The position numbers were made by a program, and so were the translations under genes. The notes under the pieces were generated by a model. It was not told the DNA's origin. It made no database searches and saw nothing but the letters and a program-made list of their open reading frames with translations. A stretch of DNA of 64,000 nucleotides, taken from UBA6163 sp041753075 (GTDB lineage: Bacteria; Planctomycetota; Planctomycetia; Pirellulales; Pirellulaceae). The DNA lies in assembly GCA_041753075.1 (NCBI GenBank), contig JBGSVE010000065.1, positions 62,001-126,000 of the forward strand. The letters run 5' to 3'. Shown piece after piece: positions 17,159-26,134 of this stretch. How positions within the stretch are numbered: position 1 is the stretch's first letter; each line of letters opens with the position of its first letter.

Positions 17159-18565
17159 TTAACCGACGCTGCCTTCCATTTGCAATTGAATCAAGCGGTT
17201 CATCTCGACGGCGTATTCCATCGGCAACTCTTTGACCAACGGCTCAATGAACCCATTGACGATCATCGTGCTCGCTTCGGTTTCGCTGAGCCCGCGACTA
17301 AGCAGATAAAACAATTGCTCTTCACCGATCCGCGATACGCTCGCTTCGTGACCAATTTGCACATCTTGTTCACAAACTTCGATGTACGGATAAGTGTCGC
17401 TGCGGCTCTCGGGATCCAAGATCAACGCATCGCAAACCACGCTGTTCTTGCTGTGGTGAGCACCTGGCTCGACCCGAACCAAACCACGATAGCTGCTGCG
17501 GCCACCGTTCTTGCTGATACTCTTGCTGATGATCTGGCCCGTCGTGTACGGAGCGGCGTGAACCAGCTTCGCACCCGCATCTTGATGTTGGCCGCTGCTG
17601 GAAAACGCGATCGACAAAATTTCGCCGCGAGCTCCCGGTTCCATCATGTGGACCGCCGGATACTTCATCGTCAAACGACTGCCCAAGTTTCCATCGACCC
17701 ATTCCATCGTCGCGTCGCCATAGGCATAAGCTCGCTTGGTGACCAAGTTGTAAATGTTGTTGGCCCAGTTTTGGATCGTCGTGTACCGACATCGCGCGTT
17801 GCGTTTGACAATCACCTCGACCACGGCGCTGTGCAGACTTTCGGTCGTGTACATCGGCGCGGTACAGCCTTCGACGTAATGAACGCTGGCTCCCTCATCG
17901 ACGATGATCAACGTCCGCTCGAACTGACCCATGCTTTCTGCGTTGATGCGGAAGTAAGCCTGCAGCGGAAATTCAATCTTCACTCCGGGTGGAACATAAA
18001 TGAATGAACCACCGGACCACACGGCGCTATTGAGCGCCGCGAATTTGTTGTCGCTCGGCGGAATTATCTTGCCAAAATATTCGCGAAGCAGTTCGGAATG
18101 CTCGCGAACAGCGGTATCGGTGTCGGTAAAGATGACACCTTGATTGACCAGTTCTTCCTTCAGCGATCCATAAACCACTTCGCTCTCGAACTGGGCCTTC
18201 ACACCGGCCAGATACTTTTTTTCGGCTTCGGGAATACCAAGTTTATCAAACGTATCTTTGATCTCTTGCGGCACATCATCCCAAGTCTTGCCTTGGTGAT
18301 CGGTGGGTTTGAGATAGTAGAAGATGTTTTGGAAATCGATCGCCAAATCGCCGCCCCACTCGGGCATCGGCCGTGAATTGAAAATATCAAGCGACTCCAA
18401 GCGGAAGTCGCGCATCCATGCGGGTTCTTGTTTGATCTCCGAAATCTGGCCAACGATTTCACGATCAACGCCCTTGCGCGCCTTAAACACGCCGTGAGTT
18501 TCGGTGCGGAAGTTGTACTTATTGATTTCGCCGATTTTGTCCGGCTCGGTGATGTCGATTGCCAT
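17159..18565 (-). CDS. sufB: Fe-S cluster assembly protein SufB
   Basis: 468 aa, the normal length for SufB. Family blocks are PEWGGDLAIDF, FIYVPPGVKIEFPLQAYFRI, HYVEGCTAPMYTTESLHSAVVE and QIGHEASVSRIGEEQLFYL, with the SLSRGLSE-type end of the core. The Cys in EGCTAP and the Cys near SVVCDALILDPES are in the positions of known cluster-related residues. It acts as the scaffold subunit of SufBC2D, between sufC and sufD. Confidence 0.97.
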   Translation of the reverse strand: MAIDITEPDKIGEINKYNFRTETHGVFKARKGVDREIVGQISEIKQEPAWMRDFRLESLDIFNSRPMPEWGGDLAIDFQNIFYYLKPTDHQGKTWDDVPQEIKDTFDKLGIPEAEKKYLAGVKAQFESEVVYGSLKEELVNQGVIFTDTDTAVREHSELLREYFGKIIPPSDNKFAALNSAVWSGGSFIYVPPGVKIEFPLQAYFRINAESMGQFERTLIIVDEGASVHYVEGCTAPMYTTESLHSAVVEVIVKRNARCRYTTIQNWANNIYNLVTKRAYAYGDATMEWVDGNLGSRLTMKYPAVHMMEPGARGEILSIAFSSSGQHQDAGAKLVHAAPYTTGQIISKSISKNGGRSSYRGLVRVEPGAHHSKNSVVCDALILDPESRSDTYPYIEVCEQDVQIGHEASVSRIGEEQLFYLLSRGLSETEASTMIVNGFIEPLVKELPMEYAVEMNRLIQLQMEGSVG

Positions 18566-18628
18566 GTTTGTGTCCCGTGAATCCCGCGAAGGGAAATGGA
18601 TTAAAGTTTCAATGTGTGAGGTGGAAAT

Positions 18629-19453
18629 CTATGACGCCGCGACTGCTTCCTTGGCGAGCATCTCGCGATTGGCCGCTTCGGCGTCTGGATACGATTTGCG
18701 AATTCGGTCGTAACCGCTGCGGTGCAACTCGGCGGCCAACTCATGGCCTCCGGTTTCGACGATGCGACCGCCGAGCATGACGTGCGTGTACTGCGGCGGA
18801 TTATGTTCGAGCAATTTGTCGTGGTGAGTGATGATCAGCAGACCCATTTTCTCGCGCCCGATTTCGGCAATCGATTCGCTGGCCAATCGCACCGCGTCGG
18901 CATCAAGCCCGCTGTCGGTTTCATCAAGAATCGCAAATTTGGGTTGCAACATCGCCAACTGCAGAATCTCCGCACGCTTCATTTCGCCGCCGGAGAAACC
19001 GTCGTTGACATAACGCCGAGCGAACTCGGGATCGATACGCAACTGCGCCATTTTTTCTTTCAACTCGGCGCGAAACTGACGCATCGGAATCAGCTCTTCG
19101 CCTTCCTTGCGATCAGGCCGGCGGACGTTCGTCGTCGCGTGGCGCAAAAAGTCCGCCATCTTGACTCCGGGGATCGCCATCGGGCGTTGAAACGCCATGA
19201 ACAAACCGGCGCGGGCGCGCTCGTTCGGTTCCATCGCCAACACGTCTTGGTCATCGAGCATGATCGAACCGTCAACCACCTCATAATGCGGATGCCCCAT
19301 GATCGCCAAACCAAGCGTACTCTTGCCGCTGCCGTTCGGTCCCATCAACGCGTGCGTCTCGCCGTGGTTCAGCACCAAATCAACGCCACGCAAAATCGGC
19401 TTGCCGTTTACGCTGACCCTCAGCCCCTCAATCTTCAATACGTTCTTGCTCAT
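18629..19453 (-). CDS. sufC: Fe-S cluster assembly ATPase SufC
   Basis: 274 aa ABC-type ATPase. Walker A is GPNGSGKST (about 37-45), the Q-loop is in FMAFQRPMAIPG, the signature is FSGGEMKRAEILQ, Walker B is AILDETDSGLDADA and the switch His is in LIITHHDKLL. SufC powers the SufBC2D scaffold. The start at 19453 is preceded by aagaagaag-type purines. It follows sufR by 33 bases. Confidence 0.97.
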   Translation of the reverse strand: MSKNVLKIEGLRVSVNGKPILRGVDLVLNHGETHALMGPNGSGKSTLGLAIMGHPHYEVVDGSIMLDDQDVLAMEPNERARAGLFMAFQRPMAIPGVKMADFLRHATTNVRRPDRKEGEELIPMRQFRAELKEKMAQLRIDPEFARRYVNDGFSGGEMKRAEILQLAMLQPKFAILDETDSGLDADAVRLASESIAEIGREKMGLLIITHHDKLLEHNPPQYTHVMLGGRIVETGGHELAAELHRSGYDRIRKSYPDAEAANREMLAKEAVAAS

Positions 19454-19486
19454 CTTCTTCTTATCTTACTTGTTTAACTACTACTT

Positions 19487-20182
19487 TTACGAGTGACTAC
19501 CAACCGGAGTGAATTGGCAACAATGATCACCGTCCAACCGACAACTGGTCAAATGGACCGATTCACCAAGTGCTTCGCTAAACATTTGCTCTTCCATCTT
19601 GCACAGCGACCGATCATCGGGATGGTCACGCAGCGTCGGATACGGACAGGCGCAAACAGCCAAAATTGGTAACCGCGAGGACTTCAGACCGACCACATGT
19701 ACATCGGTGGGAACTTGGTTGATTGACAACACAGCGGACAGCGATCGCATTCGGTTCTCGAGGCTCAAGGGCTGCGAATCCGGCGAAATTTGGGCCGCGT
19801 ACAATTGCCCCAATCGCCGAGCGATCGCCGTCACCAATCGCCGACGGATTGGTGAGTCTCGCATCGCCATGATTTCTCGCCACATCGCCTCGGCAAACAC
19901 CGAAGTATCGGCACCGGCGTGCCTGTGGCCTGCGATCGTCAACACGTACCGAAAAATCGGTCGGCCTCGCCCCGCCACTATTTTCTCGCGATCCAGTAAG
20001 CCAGCCGCGTAAAGTCGATCGATACGCTGGCGAACCGCGGTCGCCGTAACGTCCAAGGCCGCCTTCAAGTCATCGATCGTGTGCGCTTGGCCGTCGCGCA
20101 GAATCTGCAACAATTCCGCGTCGCTGGAACGAACACCGTCGCTGGTGTGAACCGTCTCGGCTTGGTGGATTGTGTTGGTCAT
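19487..20182 (-). CDS. sufR: SufR-like iron-sulfur transcriptional regulator
   Basis: 231 aa. The N-terminal winged helix-turn-helix (about 20-85, DDLKAALDVTATAVRQRIDRLYAAGLL) is followed by a sensory domain with a Cys set near the end: CACPYPTLRDHP, SLCKMEEQM, LTSCRLDGDHCC. This matches SufR, whose cysteines hold an Fe-S cluster and which represses the suf operon when clusters are plentiful. It is the first gene of the operon, so it would control itself. I did not find a convincing operator palindrome upstream. Confidence 0.88.
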   Translation of the reverse strand: MTNTIHQAETVHTSDGVRSSDAELLQILRDGQAHTIDDLKAALDVTATAVRQRIDRLYAAGLLDREKIVAGRGRPIFRYVLTIAGHRHAGADTSVFAEAMWREIMAMRDSPIRRRLVTAIARRLGQLYAAQISPDSQPLSLENRMRSLSAVLSINQVPTDVHVVGLKSSRLPILAVCACPYPTLRDHPDDRSLCKMEEQMFSEALGESVHLTSCRLDGDHCCQFTPVGSHS

Positions 20183-20241
20183 TTAAGTATGCGGGAAAAT
20201 AATTAATGAAAACCAGTGGTCTGCGCCAGCCTAATTTTCGG

Positions 20242-20298
20242 GTAGTGGATCTTGTTAAATTCTGCGCACTGATGAGGATCTTTAACAAGATTCACTAC
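20242..20298. repeat. Palindromic repeat family 2, copy 2
   Basis: Arms gtagtggatcttgttaaa and tttaacaagattcactac, one mismatch in the right arm. It is 60 bases upstream of the sufR start and 37 bases from a family 1 repeat. With the next repeat it fills much of the 270-base gap; no gene is seen in the rest. Confidence 0.85.
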
Positions 20299-20334
20299 CT
20301 CCAGAACGCAGTCTTAGCCGTCCCAAACCATTAA

Positions 20335-20389
20335 TGTTCCGCGACGCTCCGCCGTCGTGAGCTCACGATGGCGGAGCGTCGCGGAACAC
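20335..20389. repeat. Palindromic repeat family 1, copy 3
   Basis: Inverted repeat tgttccgcgacgctccgccg with the matching arm cggagcgtcgcggaacac around a short loop containing gagctc. Paired changes in both arms relative to other copies (ccgcg against cgcgg) keep the hairpin intact. Confidence 0.85.
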
Positions 20390-20452
20390 GTTGAAGACTG
20401 GATGCTTGATCATACCGGACCGATTATTTTTGACAAGCCGCGATGTTTTTAT

Positions 20453-20905
20453 TCACTCAGCTTTTATCTTCTTAATCAGTTCCTTGAGGTTTCGTGGATT
20501 CTGGCCTAAGTCCCCTTTGCCTAAACGCGAGCGACTGACCATGTTGATTACCACCCGGGGCGAAGAATTGCCGCCAGCGGCAGCAGCGGGTTCGGCGACA
20601 ATTGAGACTTGAATGTCATCGCGAAAGCGAAACAGCGCGGTTTGCCGCACCAAATTGACGACGATGTGGGCGTCCGCCGCGTCCGATTTTGTTTCATCAA
20701 TCCATTGCCAATTTCGTAGATCAGCGACCGACCTGCGGACTCGGTCGCGTGCCTGCGTCGGTGTGCCCTCCATTCGCAGTGGCTTAAGGTCCACCGACGA
20801 CTCGTCGGTCCGCGCGAAGTTCATCGAAAAGTCGCGGCTCCAGTCGTCAACTCGCGATAGGATCACGGCCAATACAATGCCGACGATAGCCAGTACCCAG
20901 ACCAT
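20453..20905 (-). CDS. DUF1499 family protein
   Basis: 150 aa from ATG 20905. One N-terminal membrane helix (MVWVLAIVGIVLAVIL) anchors a DUF1499 domain: ARDRVRRSVADLRNWQW, AHIVVNLVRQTALFRFRDDI and VVINMVSRSRLGKGDLGQNP. The family has no established biochemical role. The frame opens far upstream, but that part overlaps rarA on the other strand and has no membrane start. Divergent from rarA with a 23-base gap. Confidence 0.85.
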   Translation of the reverse strand: MVWVLAIVGIVLAVILSRVDDWSRDFSMNFARTDESSVDLKPLRMEGTPTQARDRVRRSVADLRNWQWIDETKSDAADAHIVVNLVRQTALFRFRDDIQVSIVAEPAAAAGGNSSPRVVINMVSRSRLGKGDLGQNPRNLKELIKKIKAE

Positions 20906-20928
20906 TGATTTCAACCTACGCTGATGTG

Positions 20929-22287
20929 ATGTCACCGCAAAGACCGTCCCTTTTTGACCAAGTCGAAACTGCCGCCGCGGCGCGTCACGAACCGCTGGCC
21001 GTGCGGATGCGCCCGCGTCGCTTGGCCGAGTTTGTTGGCCAAACGCACCTGATCGGCGACGGAAAACAATTGTCGCGAATGATCGCGGCGCGTCGATTGG
21101 GCAGCATTGTTTTGCATGGACCACCGGGAACGGGCAAGACAACACTGGCCAGATTATTGGCGATCGAGACCGGTGGTCAAATCCGCACGCTCAGCGCCGT
21201 TACCGCGGGTGTCAAAGATGTTCGCGACGCAATTGCCTGGGCCGAAGACTTGGTCGCCACCGGTGATCCGCCACCGATCCTGTTTATCGACGAGATTCAT
21301 CGTTTCAATAAAGCCCAACAAGATGCGTTGTTGCCCGATGTCGAATCGGGCAAGGTGTCGCTTGTTGGTGCCACTACCAGCAACCCCTACTTCGCAATCA
21401 ATCGTGCGTTGTTGTCGCGCAGCCAATTGTTCGCACTGCAGCCGTTGAGCGTCGCCGAGATCACGCATTTGCTTCGCCAAGCAATCGCCGATCCGCTGCG
21501 CGGCCTGGGGCATTATCACATCGACGCCGACGATGATGCGATCGAGTTCTTGGCCAAGGCGTGTGAGGGCGATGCGCGGCGTGCATTGTCGGCACTGGAG
21601 ATCGCAGTGCTCAGTGGTGCTGACGCTGCGCTGGCGGTCAAGCTCGATGTGGCGGCGGCGCGTCAATCATTCGGCGACCAACAAATCGGCTACGACGCCA
21701 CCGGCGACGATCATTACGACTTGTCCAGCGCGCTGATCAAGAGTATTCGCGGCAGCGATGTTGATGCGTCGATCTATTGGTTGGCCCGCATGCTTGAAGG
21801 TGGCGAAGATATTCGGTTTCTTTGCCGCAGGTTGGTGATCCTGGCCAGCGAAGATGTTGGCAACGCGGACCCTGCGGCGCTTGGCATCGCCGTTGCCGCA
21901 ACCCATGCCTGCGAGTTCATTGGATTGCCCGAGTGCCAATTGACACTCAGCCAAACGGTTGCGTATCTAGCGCTGGCACCCAAGAGCAATGCCGCGACAA
22001 TGGCGATCGGTGCGGCGCGAAAAGATGTTCGTGAGAGTCGCGTGTTGCCGGTGCCGGTTCATTTACGTGACTCGCATTATGTCGGCGCAAAACAAATGGG
22101 TCATGGAGTTGACTATGAGTACGCCCATGACCATGACGGCGGTGTTGCGGCGCAAGATTACCTGGGCGTCGATCGGGAGTATTATCAACCGGTCGAGCGT
22201 GGCTTTGAGGCGACCCTGAAAGAACGTCGCGCCGAACTGCGGCGGCAGTTGCACGGTGAGTTCCCGTCAACGCCACCACCGGATTAA
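20929..22287 (+). CDS. rarA: Replication-associated recombination protein A (RarA/MgsA)
   Basis: 452 aa AAA+ ATPase of the clamp-loader-related MgsA/WRNIP1 family. It has Walker A GPPGTGKTT, Walker B FIDEIHRFNKAQQD, sensor 1 GATTSNP and the conserved ending block DGGVAAQDYLGVDREYY. It acts at stalled replication forks. I chose ATG 20929 (MSPQRPSLFDQ); the frame back to the TTG at 20905 adds residues that are not family-like. A terminator follows at 22303. Confidence 0.95.
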   Translation: MSPQRPSLFDQVETAAAARHEPLAVRMRPRRLAEFVGQTHLIGDGKQLSRMIAARRLGSIVLHGPPGTGKTTLARLLAIETGGQIRTLSAVTAGVKDVRDAIAWAEDLVATGDPPPILFIDEIHRFNKAQQDALLPDVESGKVSLVGATTSNPYFAINRALLSRSQLFALQPLSVAEITHLLRQAIADPLRGLGHYHIDADDDAIEFLAKACEGDARRALSALEIAVLSGADAALAVKLDVAAARQSFGDQQIGYDATGDDHYDLSSALIKSIRGSDVDASIYWLARMLEGGEDIRFLCRRLVILASEDVGNADPAALGIAVAATHACEFIGLPECQLTLSQTVAYLALAPKSNAATMAIGAARKDVRESRVLPVPVHLRDSHYVGAKQMGHGVDYEYAHDHDGGVAAQDYLGVDREYYQPVERGFEATLKERRAELRRQLHGEFPSTPPPD

Positions 22288-22302
22288 AGTTTGAGTGTCA
22301 AA

Positions 22303-22340
22303 TGAAAAACCCGGCATCTTTCAAGTTACGCCGGGTTTTT
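22303..22340. terminator. Bidirectional rho-independent terminator
   Basis: Arms aaaaacccggc and gccgggttttt flank a loop of about 14 bases. Read either way the hairpin ends in a T run, so it can stop both rarA (stop 22287) and the DUF1559 gene (stop 22367). Confidence 0.9.
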
Positions 22341-22366
22341 CTTCGTTTCTGAAATGCCAAGAATGC

Positions 22367-23602
22367 CTAAAACTCGGCACTCACGGTTTCTTTGCTTGCC
22401 TTGGTACCAAGCGAACCCCATAGTCCATACTGACTCGCCGCACCGGGTATTGATGGGGATGCACTGCTCGTGCCACCCACATTGACATAGATGGTTTGGC
22501 GTCGTGAGTTGCCCGCTTCGATCGAATCGGTCACAAACTTGACCGCACCGTCGGCCATCAGCACGTGGCACCCGCCTTGATGGCGACTGCTCGGTGGCAG
22601 CGAGCCTTGAGATCCGGCACCAGTACCCTGCAAACAGACTTCTCGGTTTGGTGGGAGAATCGTGCCGAAGCCTGAATAGGTTGGGAAACCACATGCCCAC
22701 TTGTACCCGCGCCGCGCTTCGTTGCCTGTGATCGTTGTCCCCGCTACCCAAAAGCGAGGTCGAAGTGGGTCGATTTCCATCGTGTCTTGGCAGTACGACG
22801 GATTGTCATAAACCGGCAACTGTCGTGCTGCAGCGCCGATGGAGGGCGCTGTTGTGATGCTGCGATCGCCCAGGTCAGTCGCAATTTCGCCACCCATGAT
22901 GGTGTTGGCGGTTCCATCAAGGATGTCACGGAATCGCGTGGCCATTCTTGGCACGAAGACCCCTCGGCAACTTTCGCGCGTGCGTTGGGCTCGACCTGTT
23001 GTTTCGTCCCAAACCATCGTCGTGCCGTTCCACGAGATTGGTCCCGAATTGGTAAAGTGCATCGCGTCACCAAGGCAGCCCGCATAATTTGTGCGACCTT
23101 GCGCGGGCAATCCCGTTCCGGGGTCGCTGGGGCAACGCAACGTGCTGACCTCGGTCACGAACGGAGGATAAGGATTCGTTCCATTGGCAGCCAACCCGCG
23201 ATTCGCCCGCGGTCCCATCGCCGAGAACGTCCCCATCAAATTATTACGAAGGGGCGTGCTGATTTGCTCCCAGAGCGCTTGTTGTTCGATGAACGGGGTG
23301 ATGCCGACCAAAAAACTGAGCTCCAGGCCGTTGTCACCGGCGGCAATCATTGACGGCGTTGCGGCTACGTCTCCAGCACCCGCCATGTTACGCGTGCCGC
23401 CCTGTTGCATCGGCAACTGGTTGTAAGCGGCGTGGTAGTTGTGAAGCCCAAGGCCAATTTGTTTGACGTTGTTTCCACAACTCATTCGGCGTGCGGCTTC
23501 GCGCGCCGCTTGTACCGCCGGCAGGAGCAATCCCACCATGACACCGATGATCGCAATGACCACCAGCAATTCGACTAACGTAAAACCATTTCGAGTGCGC
23601 AT
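22367..23602 (-). CDS. DUF1559 prepilin-like secreted protein (H-X9-DG type)
   Basis: 411 aa. It starts RTRNGFTLVELLVVIAIIG, a type IV prepilin cleavage/methylation signal with G before FTLVE, followed by the pilin helix. The DUF1559 body includes EAARRMSCGNNVKQIGLGLHNYH, and the C-terminal H-X9-DG motif is HQGGCHVLMADGAVKF. The family is greatly expanded in Planctomycetes; the proteins are thought to be pseudopilins at the cell surface, function unknown. A small lipoprotein gene lies 76 bases upstream on the same strand and shares its promoter. Confidence 0.95.
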   Translation of the reverse strand: MRTRNGFTLVELLVVIAIIGVMVGLLLPAVQAAREAARRMSCGNNVKQIGLGLHNYHAAYNQLPMQQGGTRNMAGAGDVAATPSMIAAGDNGLELSFLVGITPFIEQQALWEQISTPLRNNLMGTFSAMGPRANRGLAANGTNPYPPFVTEVSTLRCPSDPGTGLPAQGRTNYAGCLGDAMHFTNSGPISWNGTTMVWDETTGRAQRTRESCRGVFVPRMATRFRDILDGTANTIMGGEIATDLGDRSITTAPSIGAAARQLPVYDNPSYCQDTMEIDPLRPRFWVAGTTITGNEARRGYKWACGFPTYSGFGTILPPNREVCLQGTGAGSQGSLPPSSRHQGGCHVLMADGAVKFVTDSIEAGNSRRQTIYVNVGGTSSASPSIPGAASQYGLWGSLGTKASKETVSAEF

Positions 23603-23678
23603 ACAGATACCTTGTCAAAAGGACGAGCAAGAAAGAACAAAGAACACCGATTATCAGTCCAGCGGCAATGCAGCGGGA

Positions 23679-23837
23679 TCAATCGGTGGGCATATCGGCG
23701 TCGGCTGCATCTTGCATTTGCTGCGGCGTCATGGTTGGGTCGACGGGCGTTTCGACAACCTTGTTGCCGCCGGTGTCGCAACCTGCTGCGCAAAAAACGA
23801 ATAGGACGACTGACGTCATCAATATGGACCGAAGCAT
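23679..23837 (-). CDS. 52-aa lipoprotein encoded upstream of the DUF1559 gene
   Basis: ATG 23837 to TGA 23679. The product starts MLRSILMTSVVLFVFCAAGC, a lipoprotein signal with the lipobox CAAGC, followed by a short polar tail ending ADMPTD. A clear Shine-Dalgarno sequence, ggagg, lies 8 bases before the ATG. Planctomycete DUF1559 genes are often accompanied by such a small lipoprotein. No function is known; an envelope anchor or assembly partner for the pseudopilin is a guess. Confidence 0.8.
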   Translation of the reverse strand: MLRSILMTSVVLFVFCAAGCDTGGNKVVETPVDPTMTPQQMQDAADADMPTD

Positions 23838-23905
23838 TGGCAAGACCTCCAAATCAGAAAATTAGAAGAGAGCACGAACCGCCAGGAAGAACCCTGTATT
23901 CAATA

Positions 23906-23934
23906 TGTATAAGCATCGGCGTTACGTTGTTCAA
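23906..23934 (-). promoter_or_regulatory. Sigma-70-like promoter with overlapping palindrome
   Basis: Read on the minus strand: -35 ttgaac (23929-23934), 17-base spacer, -10 tataca (23906-23911), about 70 bases upstream of the lipoprotein ATG. The -35 box is inside a perfect 14-base palindrome gttcaacgttgaac at 23929-23942, which could be an operator. It would drive the lipoprotein and DUF1559 genes. Confidence 0.6.
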
Positions 23935-23987
23935 CGTTGAACGCAAAAAATCTTGTAAAATAAACCGAAACTTCGGCTGCGGTACGA

Positions 23988-24581
23988 TTACCAGGCTCGG
24001 TCCAGTTCGTATTCGCTGATTTTGGTCTCGTATTGCAGCGTTTGAGCGATATCGTCCAACCCGTTTAACAAATTGTGACGACGCGACGCATCAATCTCAA
24101 ACGATCGCTGAAACCCAAACTCGTCGCCAACGGTTTGTGTATTCAAATCAACCGTCAAGCGGTAACCAACGTGCTTGGCAGCGCGGGCGAACAATTCATC
24201 GACATCGGCTTCGCCGAGAACGATCGGCAGAAATCCATTCTTAAACGAATTGTTGTAAAAAATGTCTGCGAACGATGGCGCGATGACGCACCGAAAACCG
24301 AAATCATCCAGTGCCCAAACCGCGTGCTCGCGACTGCTGCCGCTGCCAAAGTTTTTTCTCGCCACCAAAATTGAGCTACCGGCCAACTCGGGTCGGTTCA
24401 GCTCAAAATCATCATTGTCCGTCACGCCGTCTTCGAGAAACCGCCAATCAAAAAACAAAAATTGACCAAACCCCGTTCGCTCAATCCGTTTGAGGAATTG
24501 CTTCGGAATGATTTGGTCGGTGTCAACGTTGGCGCGATCAAGTGTCGCCACCAATCCGGTGTGAACGGTAAAGCTTTGCAT
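23988..24581 (-). CDS. leuD: 3-isopropylmalate dehydratase small subunit
   Basis: 197 aa, normal length. Family blocks are VATLDRANVDTDQIIPKQFLK, KNFGSGSSREHAVWAL and FGFRCVIAPSFADIFYNNSFKNG. With LeuC it isomerises 2-isopropylmalate to 3-isopropylmalate in leucine synthesis. It starts 13 bases after leuC. Confidence 0.97.
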   Translation of the reverse strand: MQSFTVHTGLVATLDRANVDTDQIIPKQFLKRIERTGFGQFLFFDWRFLEDGVTDNDDFELNRPELAGSSILVARKNFGSGSSREHAVWALDDFGFRCVIAPSFADIFYNNSFKNGFLPIVLGEADVDELFARAAKHVGYRLTVDLNTQTVGDEFGFQRSFEIDASRRHNLLNGLDDIAQTLQYETKISEYELDRAW

Positions 24582-24594
24582 GTTTTATGAATCG

Positions 24595-26031
24595 TTAGAT
24601 TTTGTAGGACCAATCTCGGATATCGACGAAGTGACCGCGAATCGCAGCGGCGGCGGCCATCGCCGGGCTGACCAAATGCGTTCGTCCGCCTTTGCCTTGG
24701 CGACCTTCGAAGTTGCGGTTGCTGGTGCTGGCGCAGCGCTCGCCGGGTTCGAGCTTGTCGGGGTTCATCGCCAAGCACATGCTGCAACCCGCTTCGCGCC
24801 AATCAAATCCAGCCGCCTTGAAAATCTTATCGAGTCCTTCGGCTTCGGCCTGACGCTTCACCTGGCCGCTGCCTGGTACGACCATCGCGTTAACCTCGCC
24901 CGCGACACGATACCCATTGGCGACTGCGGCAGCGGCGCGTAAGTCTTCGATCCGCGCGTTGGTGCAACTACCGATGAACACACGACTGAGTTTTACATCA
25001 TGCAGCGGCGTGCCAGCGGCCAGACCCATGTATTGCAACGCCAACTCGGTTGACTTCCGTTCGGTGGCGTCGTCGAAGTCGGTTGGCGACGGAACCCGCT
25101 CATCGATGCCGCGAACTTGGCCCGGGTTGGTGCCCCAGGTTACCTGCGGCTGGATGTTAGTCCCTTGATAGGTTTTCGCCAAGCCATATTTCGCGCCGGC
25201 ATCGCTTGGCAATTGTCGCCAGCGCGTAACCGCCATATCAAACGCATCACCCTGCGGTACCTCGGGGCGACCCTTGAGATAATCATAGGTCGTCTGGTCG
25301 GGGGCAATCATGCCGGCTCGGGCACCCGCTTCGATTGACATATTGCATACCGTCATGCGTTGTTCCATCGACAACGAGGTCATGCAGTCGCCGGTATATT
25401 CGATAACGTAACCGGTTCCGCCGGCGGTGCCGATTTGGCCAATCAAATACAGGATCATGTCCTTGGCCGTGACGCCACGCGGTAACTTGCCATCGACGCG
25501 CAATTCAAATGTCTTGGGCTTGAATTGAAGTAACGTTTGCGTCGCCAAGACATGCTCGACTTCGCTGGTGCCAATGCCAAACGCGAGCGATCCGAACGCA
25601 CCGTGGGTCGCGGTATGACTGTCACCACAAACGATCGTCATGCCGGGCTGCGTGTATCCGTTCTCGGGGCCGATGACGTGAACGATCCCTTGGCGAACAT
25701 CGCCGATGTCAAACAACTTGACGCCAAATTCGGCGCAATTGTTTCGCAACGTCTCAATCTGTTTGCGGCTGATCGGATCGGCAATCGGCAGACTGCGGTC
25801 GCTGGTCGGGACGTTGTGGTCCGGTGTCGCAATCGTCCGCTCGGGTCGACGCACTTTGCGGCCGCCCAGCCGCAGGCCATCGAAGGCTTGCGGGCTGGTG
25901 ACTTCGTGTACCAGATGCAAGTCAACATAGATAATGGTCGGTTTGCCATCGGGAGCCGCCACGACGTGCGATTCCCAGATTTTGTCCAGCATGGTTTTGG
26001 GGCCGGACGAGGAAGCGGATGAAGCGGACAT
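24595..26031 (-). CDS. leuC: 3-isopropylmalate dehydratase large subunit
   Basis: 478 aa. It carries the aconitase-type [4Fe-4S] ligands: the Cys in FIGSCTNARIEDLRAAA and the pair in AGCSMCLAMNPDKLEPGERC. The N-terminal part has VVAAPDGKPTIIYVDLHLVHEVTSPQAFDGL. It forms the catalytic large subunit with LeuD. ATG 26031 gives an N-terminus rich in Ser and Ala before the conserved start. leuC and leuD form an operon, 103 bases after the flippase-like gene. Confidence 0.97.
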   Translation of the reverse strand: MSASSASSSGPKTMLDKIWESHVVAAPDGKPTIIYVDLHLVHEVTSPQAFDGLRLGGRKVRRPERTIATPDHNVPTSDRSLPIADPISRKQIETLRNNCAEFGVKLFDIGDVRQGIVHVIGPENGYTQPGMTIVCGDSHTATHGAFGSLAFGIGTSEVEHVLATQTLLQFKPKTFELRVDGKLPRGVTAKDMILYLIGQIGTAGGTGYVIEYTGDCMTSLSMEQRMTVCNMSIEAGARAGMIAPDQTTYDYLKGRPEVPQGDAFDMAVTRWRQLPSDAGAKYGLAKTYQGTNIQPQVTWGTNPGQVRGIDERVPSPTDFDDATERKSTELALQYMGLAAGTPLHDVKLSRVFIGSCTNARIEDLRAAAAVANGYRVAGEVNAMVVPGSGQVKRQAEAEGLDKIFKAAGFDWREAGCSMCLAMNPDKLEPGERCASTSNRNFEGRQGKGGRTHLVSPAMAAAAAIRGHFVDIRDWSYKI

Positions 26032-26134
26032 CGATCAAAGGGAGCTAGGGTGAAAAACGGATTCGCGGCCACTGGCAACGTGGCACCACGGCATCAATTC
26101 TAGGCACGCGCGGCGGTTATTTCCAGGACGCTCG

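Noticed and set aside
13388..20389. The palindromes as parts of a CRISPR array
   Set aside because: Copies are far apart, strongly palindromic and not separated by regular spacers; no cas gene is present.
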